Notes under the pieces: model-generated
What the model saw: the letters and a program-made list of their open reading frames with translations, nothing else
Databases searched by the model: none
Told to the model about the DNA's origin: nothing
Assembly (NCBI GenBank): GCA_049999765.1
Contig: JBNGIQ010008202.1
Span: forward strand, 1 to 32,527
Length of the DNA stretch: 32,527 nt
Direction: 5' to 3'
From: Phaeoceros laevis
Taxonomy: Eukaryota > Anthocerotophyta > Anthocerotopsida > Notothyladales
Made by a program: the position numbers and the translations under genes
Shown: piece after piece, positions 1 through 8,870 of the stretch
Position numbering within the stretch: position 1 is the first letter of the stretch
How the letters are laid out: each line of letters begins with the position of its first letter

Positions 1-321
1 TCCAAGTTGGGATCATTTCCAGGGCCTTCAGAGCATCACCAGCATGAACAAACTTGCCTTCCAGAAGATCACCTTCGAAATCCAGCAAATCTTTCCAGGG
101 CCTTCAGAGCATCACCAGCATGAACAAACTTGCCTTCCAGAAGATCACCTTCGAAATCCAGCAAATCAACGCATCCCAATCGCGAGCGCAGGCCACTGAT
201 GAGTCGGCCAACCAACTTTAGATCTGTCTTCAAATCAAAGGGCTCGTCTTCGCCCAAAACATCTTCAAAGCAGTGCAGGGCGCATTCTGGCACATGACCC
301 GACTCCCACACAGTTTCAAAG
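1..321 (-). pseudogene. Unidentified coding fragment broken by a 76-bp tandem duplication
   Basis: Read on the minus strand, 321 down to about 92 is open and protein-like (for example WESGHVPECALHCFED, then KTDLKLVGRLISGLRSRL). I do not recognise the family. The coding reading reaches the proposed LTR edge at 321/322, so the retroelement seems to have landed in an exon. Bases 16-91 and 92-167 are an exact tandem duplication of 76 bp. As 76 is not a multiple of three, the second unit is read in another frame and soon stops, whereas without the duplication the frame would continue towards ALKALEMIPTW at the window edge. This is a disrupted gene piece. Confidence 0.45.
16..167. repeat. 76-bp exact tandem duplication (2 copies)
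   Basis: The unit beginning tttccagggccttcagagca occupies 16-91 and is repeated without a mismatch at 92-167. The identity suggests a recent event or an assembly duplication. Confidence 0.95.
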
Positions 322-1312
322 TGTTAAACGTAGCCCTAAACGTATGCTCCCGTATGTAAGCCACACTCGAGCGGCTCCTGGTTTAATCCAATTCATCATT
401 TATGTGCACCTGGCTCACCGACCGTCACCGCACCGCTCTCCAACGCTCCCGCTGCCGTGACATGGTATCAGAGCCTGCTTGCTTAGCAGCGCTCGCGTGA
501 CCGTGCCTGGACGTGTGCCGTCGGCTGCTGCCCGACTGAAGCGTGTGCTGTCGGCTGCTGTCCGACTGAAGCGTGACCGTGTGACTGCCGCCGTGCCTGG
601 CTTGGGACTGAGACTAGGATCGCCTGGACTGGCTGTGACCTATGTCGTCCATCTGACAAGTCTGGAATTGGATTCGGTGATCTGATTTGAATCACCTGTG
701 GCCGTGAGCTGGCTGTAGCCTAGCATACTCTGACAATGGCATCTGGAGATAGCCATGAGTATAGACTGGTTGAGAAATTTGATGGGAAGGAGTTCCATCT
801 GTGGAAGTCCAGAATGGAGCTGGTGCTTCAACACAAAGATTTGTGGAAGATTGTTAAGGGTGACACCAGTAGACCCACAGAGGGTGAACAAGCTAAGACT
901 GATTGGGACAAGAAGGATGCTGAGGCTAGACTGTTGATCTGCCTGCACCTCAAGAATGCCCCGTACTCCAAGGTCAGCCAGCTGAAAACTTCCAAGCAAA
1001 CCTGGGACTCTTTGAACAAGACGTACCAGAGTACGAATTCCGCGAAGAAATTGTTCCTCAAATCCAAGTTCTACGGAATGAAGATGCAGCAGGGTGCCTC
1101 TGTGGTTGATTACCTGACAGCTGTGCAGGAGGTCTCTAACGAGCTTGCAGCTATTGGTGTTGACATCCCAGATGAGGATGTCGTGATGGTAATCTTGAAA
1201 GGATTGCCTGATGCATATGAGTCAATTGTGGTGGCTCTGACTGCCAGGGCGGAGGTGTCTGATGCCAACAAGCTCACTGTGGCCAACAAGATTCTAGCCA
1301 AGTTGCAGTTGG
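322..1312 (+). mobile_element. Ty1/copia-type LTR retroelement, 5' part only
   Basis: A putative short LTR (322-462, about 141 bp) begins tgttaaac and ends gtgaca. It is followed at once by tggtatcagagc, the complement of the initiator tRNA-Met 3' end and the classic copia primer-binding site. A gag reading frame starts at 736. The element stops abruptly near 1312. No protease, integrase, reverse transcriptase or second LTR is visible in the window, so this is a truncated relic. The LTR start is inferred from the TG...CA rule and the end of the flanking coding sequence. Confidence 0.8.
463..474 (+). other. Primer-binding site, tRNA-iMet type
   Basis: The sequence tggtatcagagc lies directly after the LTR end (ca at 461-462). 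It is the standard minus-strand primer-binding site of copia elements and fixes the LTR 3' boundary. Confidence 0.88.
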
Positions 1313-1340
1313 CCAACTACGCAACTAGTTGTAGGCCTTT
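736..1340 (+). pseudogene. Truncated copia gag polyprotein N-terminus
   Basis: The frame opens MASGDSHEYRLVEKFDGKEF and continues with HLWKSRMELVLQ, WDKKDAEARLLICLHL, TWDSLNKTYQS and a region ending GLPDAYESIVVALTAR. This order (DUF4219-like start, then UBN2-type gag) is characteristic of plant Ty1/copia Gag, which packages element RNA in virus-like particles. About 190 residues are gag-like. At about 1305-1312 the reading passes into the inverted-repeat sequence (ggccaactacgcaactagtt) and gag similarity ends before any zinc knuckle. A non-functional remnant; the family call is firm, the exact break approximate. Confidence 0.85.
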
Positions 1341-1382
1341 GTTCATAGCGATCTGCATTCACTTTCACCCACTCATACTCGT

Positions 1383-3187
1383 TTTGCAACTACACAATGT
1401 TGGCGTCCACCTGGGCAATTTCCCGTTGGATCTTCTGCTGATCCGCTTCCAATAGCCTCACAGCTGCTTGCAGCTTGTCATAGTTCTGAGCCAAATCATC
1501 ACCTTCTCGAAAAGTGGCATTCACACCAACCCTGCACTCTTCCATGACAGTCTTGCACTGCTGCTGCTTCTCCTTGGCTGCTGTGTGGCAGATTTTCAGC
1601 CGATTAACATGCTCTGGACCCTTGGCCAACTCCACATTATCCTCCGAAACGCAAGATAGCTCGGCTCTATGGATAGCTACTGAATCAAGGCTGCGCTCGG
1701 CCAAGTCATGCTTAAGTACAGTGCCCTGCTGTGCTGCACGATGCTCAGAAAGTGCTTTGAATGCTTGGAGAACTTCTACCTGCAACCCTTTCATCATGTG
1801 GTAGCAGCCATGATCACCTTCTCTCAAGTTCTTCCTTGCAGCCATGAGGGCTCGGAGCTCCTTAGTCATTCTTGCCTGCTGGTTGACGTGATCTGTAAAC
1901 ATAGTCGAAATGAAGACCAGGTCATCGCAACTAGCAACGGCTGGCCCCAGTTGACTCAGCCCACTAGTGGTTTCCATTACTGGAGGACCCGCAATCCCAA
2001 CCACGGCTGCTGGAGCCTCGGCTGCTGGAGCCACGGCTGCTGGAGCCACAGCTGCTAGTTCCACGACTGCTGGTTCCAAGGCTGCTGGAGCCACGGCNNN
2101 NNNNNNNNNNNNNNNNNNNNNNNNNNNNNNNNNNNNNNNNNNNNNNNNNNNNNNNNNNNNNNNNNNNNNNNNNNNNNNNNNNNNNNNNNNNNNNNNNGGC
2201 TGCTGGAGCCACGGCTGCTGGAGCCACGGCTGCTGGAGCCACGGCTGCTGGAGCCACGGCTGCTGGTTCCACGGCTGCTGGTTCCACAACTGCTACTGGT
2301 GCCATGGCTGCTGGTTCCACAACTGGTACTGGTTCCACAACGGCTGCTGGTTCCACAACGGCTGTTGGTTCCACAACGGCTGCTGGTTCCACAACTGCTA
2401 CTGGTGCCATGGCTGCTGCCGGAGGCAGCGCTGCTGCTGCTGCTGGGGGCTGCTGCCCGAGGCAGCGCTGCTACAGCTGCTGGTGCCACGGCTGCTGCCT
2501 CGAGCGCTACTTCTGCTGCACGAGGAGGCGCCACAACCGCTGGAGGAGCTCCTGCTGCACGGGGCTGTGGAGTTGAAGTTCTTGCATGTCCAGGACGAGG
2601 GGCTTGAGCTCCCTGTCTTGCACTCCCTGTCTTGCACACTTTGCAGCCTGGGCCTCCACTGTCAGCTTCTTGTACCGCCTCCAATTCACGTTTTTCCCTT
2701 GCTCCTTCTCCAATATTACGCCCATAGCAAGAGACCGGGGTATCTTCTACTGATCAGCTGCAATGCTGGGCCTCTTCCCATAGATCCTGAAAATCAAATT
2801 CTCCAGATTCTCCCACTCAACATCCGACAGTGCGGTGGTCGCCTTCCACGGATACCCCTGATTCTTCGTCGCCGGGACTCCAAAGTAGAACTGCAGTGTC
2901 TCCTCAGTGATCAACAACTTGCAGCACGCATAGATATTTGGGTCTCTGACGTCCACCCCATCAGCCGGTAGAGGCAGCCCAATGCCGGCATCCCATGACC
3001 ACTCCTGCATAGGATGGGCGGGCCCATCCAGCCCAACAGCACTCAGTCGGGCCCGCTGTGCAGCAAGTGTCCTCTGCCTCCGCTGTTCAGCTTTGCGCTC
3101 ATTGCGCAGCCTACGCTGCTCTTCCTGCTCCTGGTTCGGAGCAACAATGTCGAATACTTGCAAACACCAAGACCACAATGTGAGCAC
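1383..3187 (-). pseudogene. Ala/Pro/Val-rich coiled-coil protein gene, disrupted
   Basis: Three minus-strand blocks look like one gene. Block 1 (3187-2747) includes NQEQEEQRRLRNERKAEQRR and SDVEWENLENLIFRIYGKRP, then meets an in-frame TAG after SIAADQ. Block 2 (about 2744-2510) continues in the same frame with ILEKEQGKNVNWRRYKKLTV. Then come a low-complexity VAPAA/VVEPAA tract that changes frame, and block 3 (about 2010-1383), charged and helical (TKELRALMAARKNLREGD, ending DADQQKIQREIAQ-like heptads). I do not recognise the family. The stop, the frame changes and a 100-N gap at 2098-2197 make it a probable pseudogene captured in the surrounding element. Confidence 0.45.
2001..2412 (-). repeat. 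Minisatellite, ~15-bp units encoding VAPAA/VVEPA repeats, with assembly gap
   Basis: Units such as ggctgctggagccac recur many times and drift to ggctgctggttccacaa. The array is interrupted by exactly 100 N (2098-2197), so its copy number is unknown. On the minus strand it encodes Ala-Pro-Val pentads. Confidence 0.9.
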
Positions 3188-3790
3188 CTAAGGTGAACAC
3201 CACAACCATCTGAAACTAAGTGTGCAGGTGGGCAGGTAGCCCAAGGTGAACAGCGGCTGAGACTTGGTGTGCAGGTGGGCGCCTGATCCAAGTGAAGGTG
3301 GGCACCTGTTCCAAGAGGTGAAGGTGGGCACCTGGTCCAAGAGGAAGGTGGGCACCTGTTCCAAGAGGTGGAAGGTGGGCACCTGGTCCAGGGTGCAGGT
3401 GGGCAGCTGGCCACCTGCATCAGGGTGGAGATGAACATCTGGCCCGGGTGGAAGTGGTGGGTGGAGGTGAAAACATGAGCAGGTGGGAAGAGGTGGAAGT
3501 GGACAGCCAACAAGGTAAGGAGATGGTAATCTGACCAGGTGGTGGTGGAAAACTGAGTGGGTGGTGGCGAAGACCTGATTGGAGTGGGAAAAGTGGCAGG
3601 GTGCAAACCAGACCGAGTAGACAGATGTCACAGAAAGGTGGCCGAATAACAAAGTGGAAATCTGAATGGGAGTGGAAAAAGTGGCAGGGTGCAAACCAGA
3701 CCGAGTAGACTACAGAGAAAGGTGGCCGAGTGGAAATCTGAATGGGAGTGGAATTTGATGAAGTGTAAAACTGAAACACAAGGACAAGTT
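3185..3790. repeat. G-rich minisatellite plus ~85-bp tandem duplication
   Basis: From about 3215 to 3415 units built on aggtgggcacctg(g/t)tccaag repeat with spacing near 25-30 bp. From about 3580 to 3745 a longer unit (containing gtggcagggtgcaaaccaga and ggtggccga) is present twice, with a small deletion in the second copy. No convincing gene is seen here; open frames are by-products of the repeats. Confidence 0.75.
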
Positions 3791-4260
3791 TGAGCATCAC
3801 CTCAATGTCTTCATCCAACTCAATCTCTTCTTCCTGCAATCAACTCGCAAGTTCGAGGCATCTGAATTTCAGAAACGAGACTGCAGCATACAAAAGAGAC
3901 TTACGTCCCTCTACATGAAGCCACTCATACATGAACACACTGCAAGGCATCGGGAAACAAAAAGCAAGAAAACGAGTATCAGCACACACCTCCCTTGCAT
4001 TGACACGATCATGGTTTCTCATAACTGAAAATATGGAGCTTACACACAAACCCTGCACGAAACAGCAAAGAGGAAAGCAAAATTAGTCATGTTGCAAGGG
4101 ACCCCGCAAAGAGTGGCTTGTTCACTTACAAAGCAAGCACTTGTAACCAAAAAGCCACCGCATATTGCTGGTACCTTACGTCGCAAGGAGTTGCCTCAAT
4201 GACCTCTCCTAGAGAAAATGTCCTGACAAAGAACCTGCAATCCCAAATTGAGAGGAAAAG
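3785..4260 (-). pseudogene. Exon-like fragments of an unidentified gene
   Basis: On the minus strand, short protein-like pieces sit between good splice-like signals. One is about 4250-4190: ..tgcag, then coding for FFVRTFSLGEVIEATPCD, then gtaag. Another is about 3945-3912: ..ccttgcag, then VFMYEWLHVEG, then cgtaagt. A third is about 3838-3790: ..ttgattgcag, then EEEIELDEDIEVMLK. The order is consistent with several exons of one host gene captured by the surrounding element. I do not recognise the protein, and exon phases do not all join cleanly, so it may be decayed. Confidence 0.35.
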
Positions 4261-4329
4261 TGACTGACTGTATGCCACATAAGCACATCTCATAATGGAG
4301 AAATGAACAGGTTCTTACTTAAGATGCAG

Positions 4330-5070
4330 TAGCAAGCTGAGACTGGACGTGGATGTGTCACAACAGCAAAAAGGTGATGCAGAAGCGGGCAAGTGACACT
4401 CACGGCCAACGGTAGCAGTTATGTTGGAGCCCAGTGAGCCTGCGAAACAGCGAAACAGCAAAATGCATTCAGGAGCATGCAAAACGCAAATTTGAACCAC
4501 AAAGGGAGAAGGGAGGGATCGGCAACCGCTATGAGGACTGAGCCACGAGCTTATAAGGACTCCTGCTGGTGCAGGGACTCCGAGTGCCAAGGAGCCAGCG
4601 GCTCCTTGGCTGCTGGTGCAGGGACTCCGAGTGCTAAGGAGCCAGGAGCTGAGGAGCCAGGAGCTGAGGAGCCAGGAGCTGAGCACTGCAAGTCCGAGTG
4701 CTAAGGAGCTCTGGATAAGTGCTAAGCTTCTCCTTGGCTGCTGGTGCAGGGACTCCAAGTGCTAAGCTTGCAGAGCCGACGGTCCTGTAGCGAAAACCAG
4801 CTGACACAGAACCTGCAAGTAAGAGGAGACGATGTTAAGTGACTGACTGTATGCCACAGCAGCAAACAGGTGATGCAGAAACAGGGAAGTGAAACCTACG
4901 GCCTGGTGTAGCAGTTATGCAGTTATGCTGGAGCCCAGTGAGCCTGCGAAACAGAAAAATGCTTTCAGTAGCTGGCAACCATGCGTAAACCAAATATGAG
5001 CCTCTACAAGGCAGAAGGGAGGTATCGGCAGTTGACCCCCATCAGGACCTGAGCCACGAGCAGAAGGCTC
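4330..5070. repeat. Diverged ~210-bp direct repeat pair flanking a 15-bp minisatellite
   Basis: About 4350-4550 and 4855-5065 share ordered blocks (aggtgatgcagaa, ggagcccagtgagcctgcgaa, gaagggagg.atcggca, ctgagccacgag). Between them gagccaggagctgag repeats about three times (4640-4682), and a block containing tgctggtgcagggactcc occurs at about 4563, 4613 and 4740. No coding sequence is supported here. Confidence 0.7.
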
Positions 5071-5182
5071 GAGCTCCCAGCTGTCCACCGACGATCACGT
5101 AGAGACGAAGCCTGCAACTTGGCATCGAAGCCTAGTTTCGCAACTACGCAACTAGTTGCAGGCTTTGTTCGCAACTGGGCAA

Positions 5183-6157
5183 CTAGTTGCGTAGTTGGCC
5201 TGCAACGAAGGAAGTGCTTATGTGAAGTTCCTCTAAGGTGGCATTGGAGCGGAGCATGTGAGCCACACCTTCTCCCACCCCAGCCTCAATGGGCTCCAAA
5301 TCATCCCGCCACACCCACACCGTTAGCTTGAGCATCTTAATGTGCGTGTTAAAAGCAGATGCATGTGGAGCTCCAGCGCCCATAGGACCGCTCAAAGCTG
5401 CCAGAATCCTAGTCAACGCTGCTAACTGGTTTGTTCGGTTGGCGGCATACACTACCCATCCAATGACATGCCATCCCATGTCTAGCCACCTGAGTGACGT
5501 GTTGTGCGCCAGTGCTTTGGCAATCACCTCGCCTCCCGCCGCGTCCATACTTATACCTAACATCCCCAGGCCCTTAAGTGTGGGCGTGCTGGCCAGGATG
5601 TCCGCCAGGTGTTGCGCCCCAGCAGCATCTCCTATTCTGTTCCACGAAACATTCAAGCTTTGCAGGATTGAGCTAGTGTTGGCTTGCAGGGCGGCAGCGA
5701 TGTGACCGAGTCCTTCACCAGTCAACCCGGTATCTTGCAAAGTCAGAGCTTTCAAGGTGCGACTGGATCGCACCAGGACAGCGAGCGCCTCGCAGGCTGC
5801 CGCAGTCCCAAACCCTCGCCAGCCGCTCACATCCAGCCAATACAGGACTCGGCTGCTTTGCAAGCCTTGAAAGAGGGCCGTGGCCTCCGCCTCCGTCACA
5901 CGGAAAACGCCGATCTTGTTATGCGGATTCAGATAGATGACCTGAAGAGAGCGGCAGTTGCCGATGGCAGTGAGGACACGGAGGCGCACTTGCCGCCTGT
6001 AGCTACCCTCCAATAATGAAGTGAAGACGCCTCCGAACTCATCCCCGGCAAGATCAACTTGAAGTATCGGGATTGAAGGCGGAAGGGCCTCGAGATCCGC
6101 AAGTAACCGAAGCAGCGCCGGGGGAATGGGAATCTGATCATCAGTCGGGCTGGCCAT
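5183..6157 (-). CDS. Leucine-rich repeat protein (RNase-inhibitor-like), 3' end altered
   Basis: The first ATG in frame is at 6157 (MASPTDDQIP); 324 residues. Several repeats of the ribonuclease-inhibitor/NLRC LRR type are readable: LKALTLQDTGLTGEGLGHIA, LQSLNVSWNRIGDAAGAQHL, LKGLGMLGISMDAAGGEVIA and LRWLDMGWHVIG, each about 28 residues, with a last unit ATLEELHISTSFVA. Such LRRs usually form protein-binding scaffolds; no kinase, NB-ARC, signal peptide or membrane span is visible. The final residues GQLRN come from the neighbouring inverted-repeat sequence. A second copy of this LRR tail at about 8745-8870 continues differently (SFVARK), so the natural C-terminus is probably lost. Partner and role are unknown. 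Confidence 0.75.
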   Translation of the reverse strand: MASPTDDQIPIPPALLRLLADLEALPPSIPILQVDLAGDEFGGVFTSLLEGSYRRQVRLRVLTAIGNCRSLQVIYLNPHNKIGVFRVTEAEATALFQGLQSSRVLYWLDVSGWRGFGTAAACEALAVLVRSSRTLKALTLQDTGLTGEGLGHIAAALQANTSSILQSLNVSWNRIGDAAGAQHLADILASTPTLKGLGMLGISMDAAGGEVIAKALAHNTSLRWLDMGWHVIGWVVYAANRTNQLAALTRILAALSGPMGAGAPHASAFNTHIKMLKLTVWVWRDDLEPIEAGVGEGVAHMLRSNATLEELHISTSFVAGQLRN

Positions 6158-6820
6158 AGTCTTAGCTCCCTGTATATGTGAGACGAGCACACGCACGGTA
6201 CATAGGTATCAATTGCAAGGTTCCATGGCCAGAGGTGGACGGACATGTGAGTTAAGATTATAAGCTTGTAAGCACACCGATCCATCCTCCTTGGGAAGGC
6301 ACAACCTAGCTACCTGTAGACCTAGGCCTACTCTCCAGTTCTAAGCTTTTGAAAATGTGGTGAAAATGTGGTGAGCAGAAAGAATCTGACCTTGGACCTG
6401 ATGGCGATGGTCTGCCAGGGATCACATCAACTCCATCGTGTACACCCGTTCACTTGGCTGGCGACGACTTGAAGATCGGACAACTTTCCCACAAAATGTT
6501 GCTTCTGTCAAGTAGCCGTGCCCACCGGTAGCGATGCTATAGCTCTCCACCCAGCAGTACATGTTGTTGCGCGAAGCACCGGCCGCCAGCCTTGAGCTCA
6601 TTAGTTAGCCAGCCTTGAGCTCATTAGTTAGTATGCCCCCAGTGATATGTCGTTGTAAGCAAAGGAGGATGGGTACGGTGTCCATGTGGCACCTTGTTTT
6701 GGCGACACGTGGGCGTTGTTTATTCATTTGGTTTCTCGGCGTTAATTTCTGGGCCGATGTACCACTATTCCCACGAATATGCTAAGGCCAGTGCTTGCGA
6801 TGGGATTGGCCGAAAGAAAC
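6158..6820. other. Intergenic, no gene seen
   Basis: No supported coding region. Two small exact duplications are present: gaaaatgtggt twice near 6350-6373, and ccagccttgagctcattagt with its following bases twice near 6588-6633. The segment lies upstream of the LRR gene and downstream of the HemD-like gene, so it should include the LRR promoter, but no motif stands out. Confidence 0.6.
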
Positions 6821-7814
6821 TCAACACATTAGGCCAGACCTCTTGATCACAAACATCTTACCGACGATTCCCGCAAAGCTGTGGAACTTGGAGCCTCCCA
6901 CGTCCACTTGCACTCCTAATCTGGCGGCGCCTTCAGCTGTGACTCGACCATGAGCTGCCACCACGCATCTTCCTTTGGCCAGGCTGTTGAGCTCTTGAGC
7001 AGGCATTTGAAGAGACTTGAGAAGTCCCTCCACTTCTGCAGTGCTGGTGAAGATTAGAGCGTCGCAGNNNNNNNNNNAGGCCAAGCGGGGATGAGGCAGG
7101 TCTTGCGTGAGGAGAGGGTTTGTGGAAAGAGCGCCCATCCATCTGGTCATGTAAGCATTCACCCGCATAGGCTGCCACCCGGCTGCGCTCAAGGCTTGCA
7201 GGAAGGAAGGCACAACATGAGGTTCCTGCAGATCATGGACAAGGGGGACGGGGCAGTTGAGGCGCTGGTTTCTGCCAGGTCCCAGGGAATCCACCAGAGA
7301 GGCGGGGGAAGCGAGTGGTGGTGTCAGGTATGTGACTCTAGGGTTGCCGGGGAAAGAGGTTCAGGTCTTGGAGAAGATCCATGTCCTTCCCCAGAGCTGC
7401 AAGGATAAAAGGCTCACCTGCTGCTGAGAGTGGGGATGGTCTGCCAGCCAGAGCTTGGGCAAGTGCCCTAATGCCAGCCCTTGAAGTGAATGCGATTCCT
7501 CGAACTCCTTCGATGCTGCTGCTCCTGGACGTTTGTTGATTCTGAGATGGATCACTGAGGCTACTCCCCCACAGGCTAGCCACCACGACATCTAGCTGAG
7601 TTGCAGGGGTAGACTCCACAGCTATGGTAGCACACCAAAGAGGACTTGCTCCTGCTGAAGTCAGAACTTCCTCGAGCCGATGTTCATACTCTGCTGGTGT
7701 TGTGAATGCCACCACACGACCGACGAGCTTGCTTGTGCTGCTCTTGCTGTCCTGGGAATAAGTCTCACTGTTTCTTGCACTAGCTCTGGTCCTCTTGTGG
7801 CTGGCTGCTTCCAT
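6821..7814 (-). CDS. Uroporphyrinogen-III synthase family (HemD-like) protein, one frameshift
   Basis: The minus strand from ATG 7814 encodes VVAFTTPAEYEHRLEEVL, SPLWCATIAVESTP, GIAFTSRAGIRALAQAL and GEPFILAALGKD; after a frame change come VTYLTPPLASPASLVDSL, CPVPLVHDLQEPHVVPSFLQ, DALIFTSTAEVEGLLKSL and CVVAAHGRVTAEGAARLGVQ. This order matches a plant-wide HemD-superfamily protein (two Rossmann-like lobes; the enzyme family cyclises hydroxymethylbilane). Whether this member has enzyme activity is not evident. The break lies at a cccc run near 7351 (LQDLNLFP then GNPRVTY): one extra C explains it, so sequencing error and real mutation are both possible. Ten N at 7068-7077 interrupt the second lobe. 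No clear transit peptide follows ATG 7814; upstream coding cannot be excluded. Confidence 0.75.
7350..7354 (-). other. Frameshift site in the HemD-like gene
   Basis: The minus-strand string ctctttccccggcaac switches from the upstream frame (LFPRQP then stop) to the downstream frame (GNPRVTYLTPP). Deleting one C of the run would keep a single open frame across the whole gene. Confidence 0.7.
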
Positions 7815-8292
7815 TCCCTCGGTCCAGCAACAGCTCACTGACCTCGGGTGACTCCGAGAGGTTGCCAGGCCTAGAAAATGCTGGCAGATAATTCTGTACA
7901 ACGTGCCCACATTTCTCCACCCGCTCAGACCCCCTTGTTGTGGCAAACAGCTTTACAGAAGAGAGGCCCAGGGTGGCACAAATTGGCGGAGCCTTGACAA
8001 CACCAGGACAGTGCCTGGTCCACAGCTTGTCGCACATGAGCTCCAACCCCGCCATGCTCCCTTCCTACTGTACATCACGAGAGCCCAGTCATCTCGTGCA
8101 GGGTCCCATTTCCACCAAAACGCAATTCCGCAGCCCACTCCCCCGGGTGAGCCCGGCCGTAGGCTTGCAATAGCTTGTCAAATAGGTCGCCCGAGCCCTG
8201 GGATACTAGTTGGAATCATTCCACGAGGAACGTGCACCTCGCGCTCTGCCACGGGTAGTGCGCAATACTAAGTTTTAAGTCGTAGCGTAGTT

Positions 8293-8310
8293 CTAGATAG
8301 ATAGATAGAT
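8293..8310. repeat. TAGA microsatellite
   Basis: Four or so perfect tandem copies of the tetranucleotide, in the spacer between the HemD-like gene and the chimeric pseudogene. Confidence 0.9.
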
Positions 8311-8439
8311 TTCCGAAAGCCTGTTCAAAAGGTTTCTCTTCGTCTCCTCAGATTTCATGTGCGCTGGAAACAGGCATCTGGCTTGTAAACATCAAGGGCG
8401 CACAGGTGATGCGGTTGCCTCGTCCCCATTTTCAGGAAT

Positions 8440-8870
8440 GGATTGCACGATTTAGTGACTTCAAGGGTTTGCCTGGTACTGATACTGGCAACAACACCAG
8501 CTTGGTGTGTGGCACGTGGTTCCCTTTCTCCTCCAAACGCTCATTTGAGCTCCGAACCTGGCTTGCATGAGATGTCACCCCTTTCTTCGGGACCCCACAA
8601 TTGCAATGAATGCATGCACCTGTTTGTTCACCTCAACACCCGCCTCTGCAGGTTTCTTGCTAGCTCCTGCCCTTGGAACTTTCTTTTGAAACCTTTCAAC
8701 TCTTTCCACACCCGCCCACCTCTCGGCATATGCGGACTTTCTGGCCACGAAGGAGGTGCTTATTCGAAGCTTCTCCAGGCTGACATTGGGGCGTAGCATG
8801 TGAGCTACAGCCTCTCGCACAACCTCTTGGCAGCCCTCAACCTCAGCATCTTAGGTTGCAACCGCCGAAG
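8440..8870 (-). pseudogene. Chimeric LRR-PPR(KP box) fragment
   Basis: On the minus strand about 8870-8745 encodes EAVAHMLRPNVSLEKLRIST followed by SFVARK, a second copy of the tail of the LRR gene at 5183. Directly after, AYAERWAGVERVERF and ASKKPAEAGVEVNKQVHAF match the last PPR/E region and KP box of the PPR-DYW:KP genes in this window. A stop follows at 8575. Beyond it PPR-like pieces continue in shifted frames (GDISCK; later HTPSWCC-type misreadings of the HTKLVL segment). It is therefore a decayed PPR-KP gene end joined to an LRR gene end. Confidence 0.75.

Larger units (their letters stand above)
1309..5205. mobile_element. Putative TIR-bounded element (~3.9 kb) carrying gene fragments
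   Basis: The left edge has ggccaactacgcaactagtt at about 1309. The reverse complement of the right edge (about 5181-5201) reads the same, so the segment has inverted ends of about 21 bp. The right end also holds an internal inverted repeat (gcaactacgcaactagttgc near 5145 against gcaactagttgcgtagttgg near 5183), able to form a hairpin. Both borders cut other sequences: copia gag on the left and an LRR gene on the right. I see no clear target-site duplication and no transposase inside. The interior holds a decayed Ala/Pro-rich gene, minisatellites and exon-like pieces, as in a gene-capturing non-autonomous transposon. A rearranged junction is the alternative. Confidence 0.45.

Noticed and set aside
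2000-3400. CRISPR-like array of repeats
   Set aside because: Repeats are contiguous minisatellites without unique spacers, in a plant nuclear setting.
3185-3840. Long His/Pro-rich minus-strand frames in the G-rich minisatellite
   Set aside because: Composition and length follow from the tandem repeats; no conserved motif or start context.
7903-8271. Plus-strand frames opposite the HemD-like gene start
   Set aside because: Antisense shadows of the coding strand, without family likeness.
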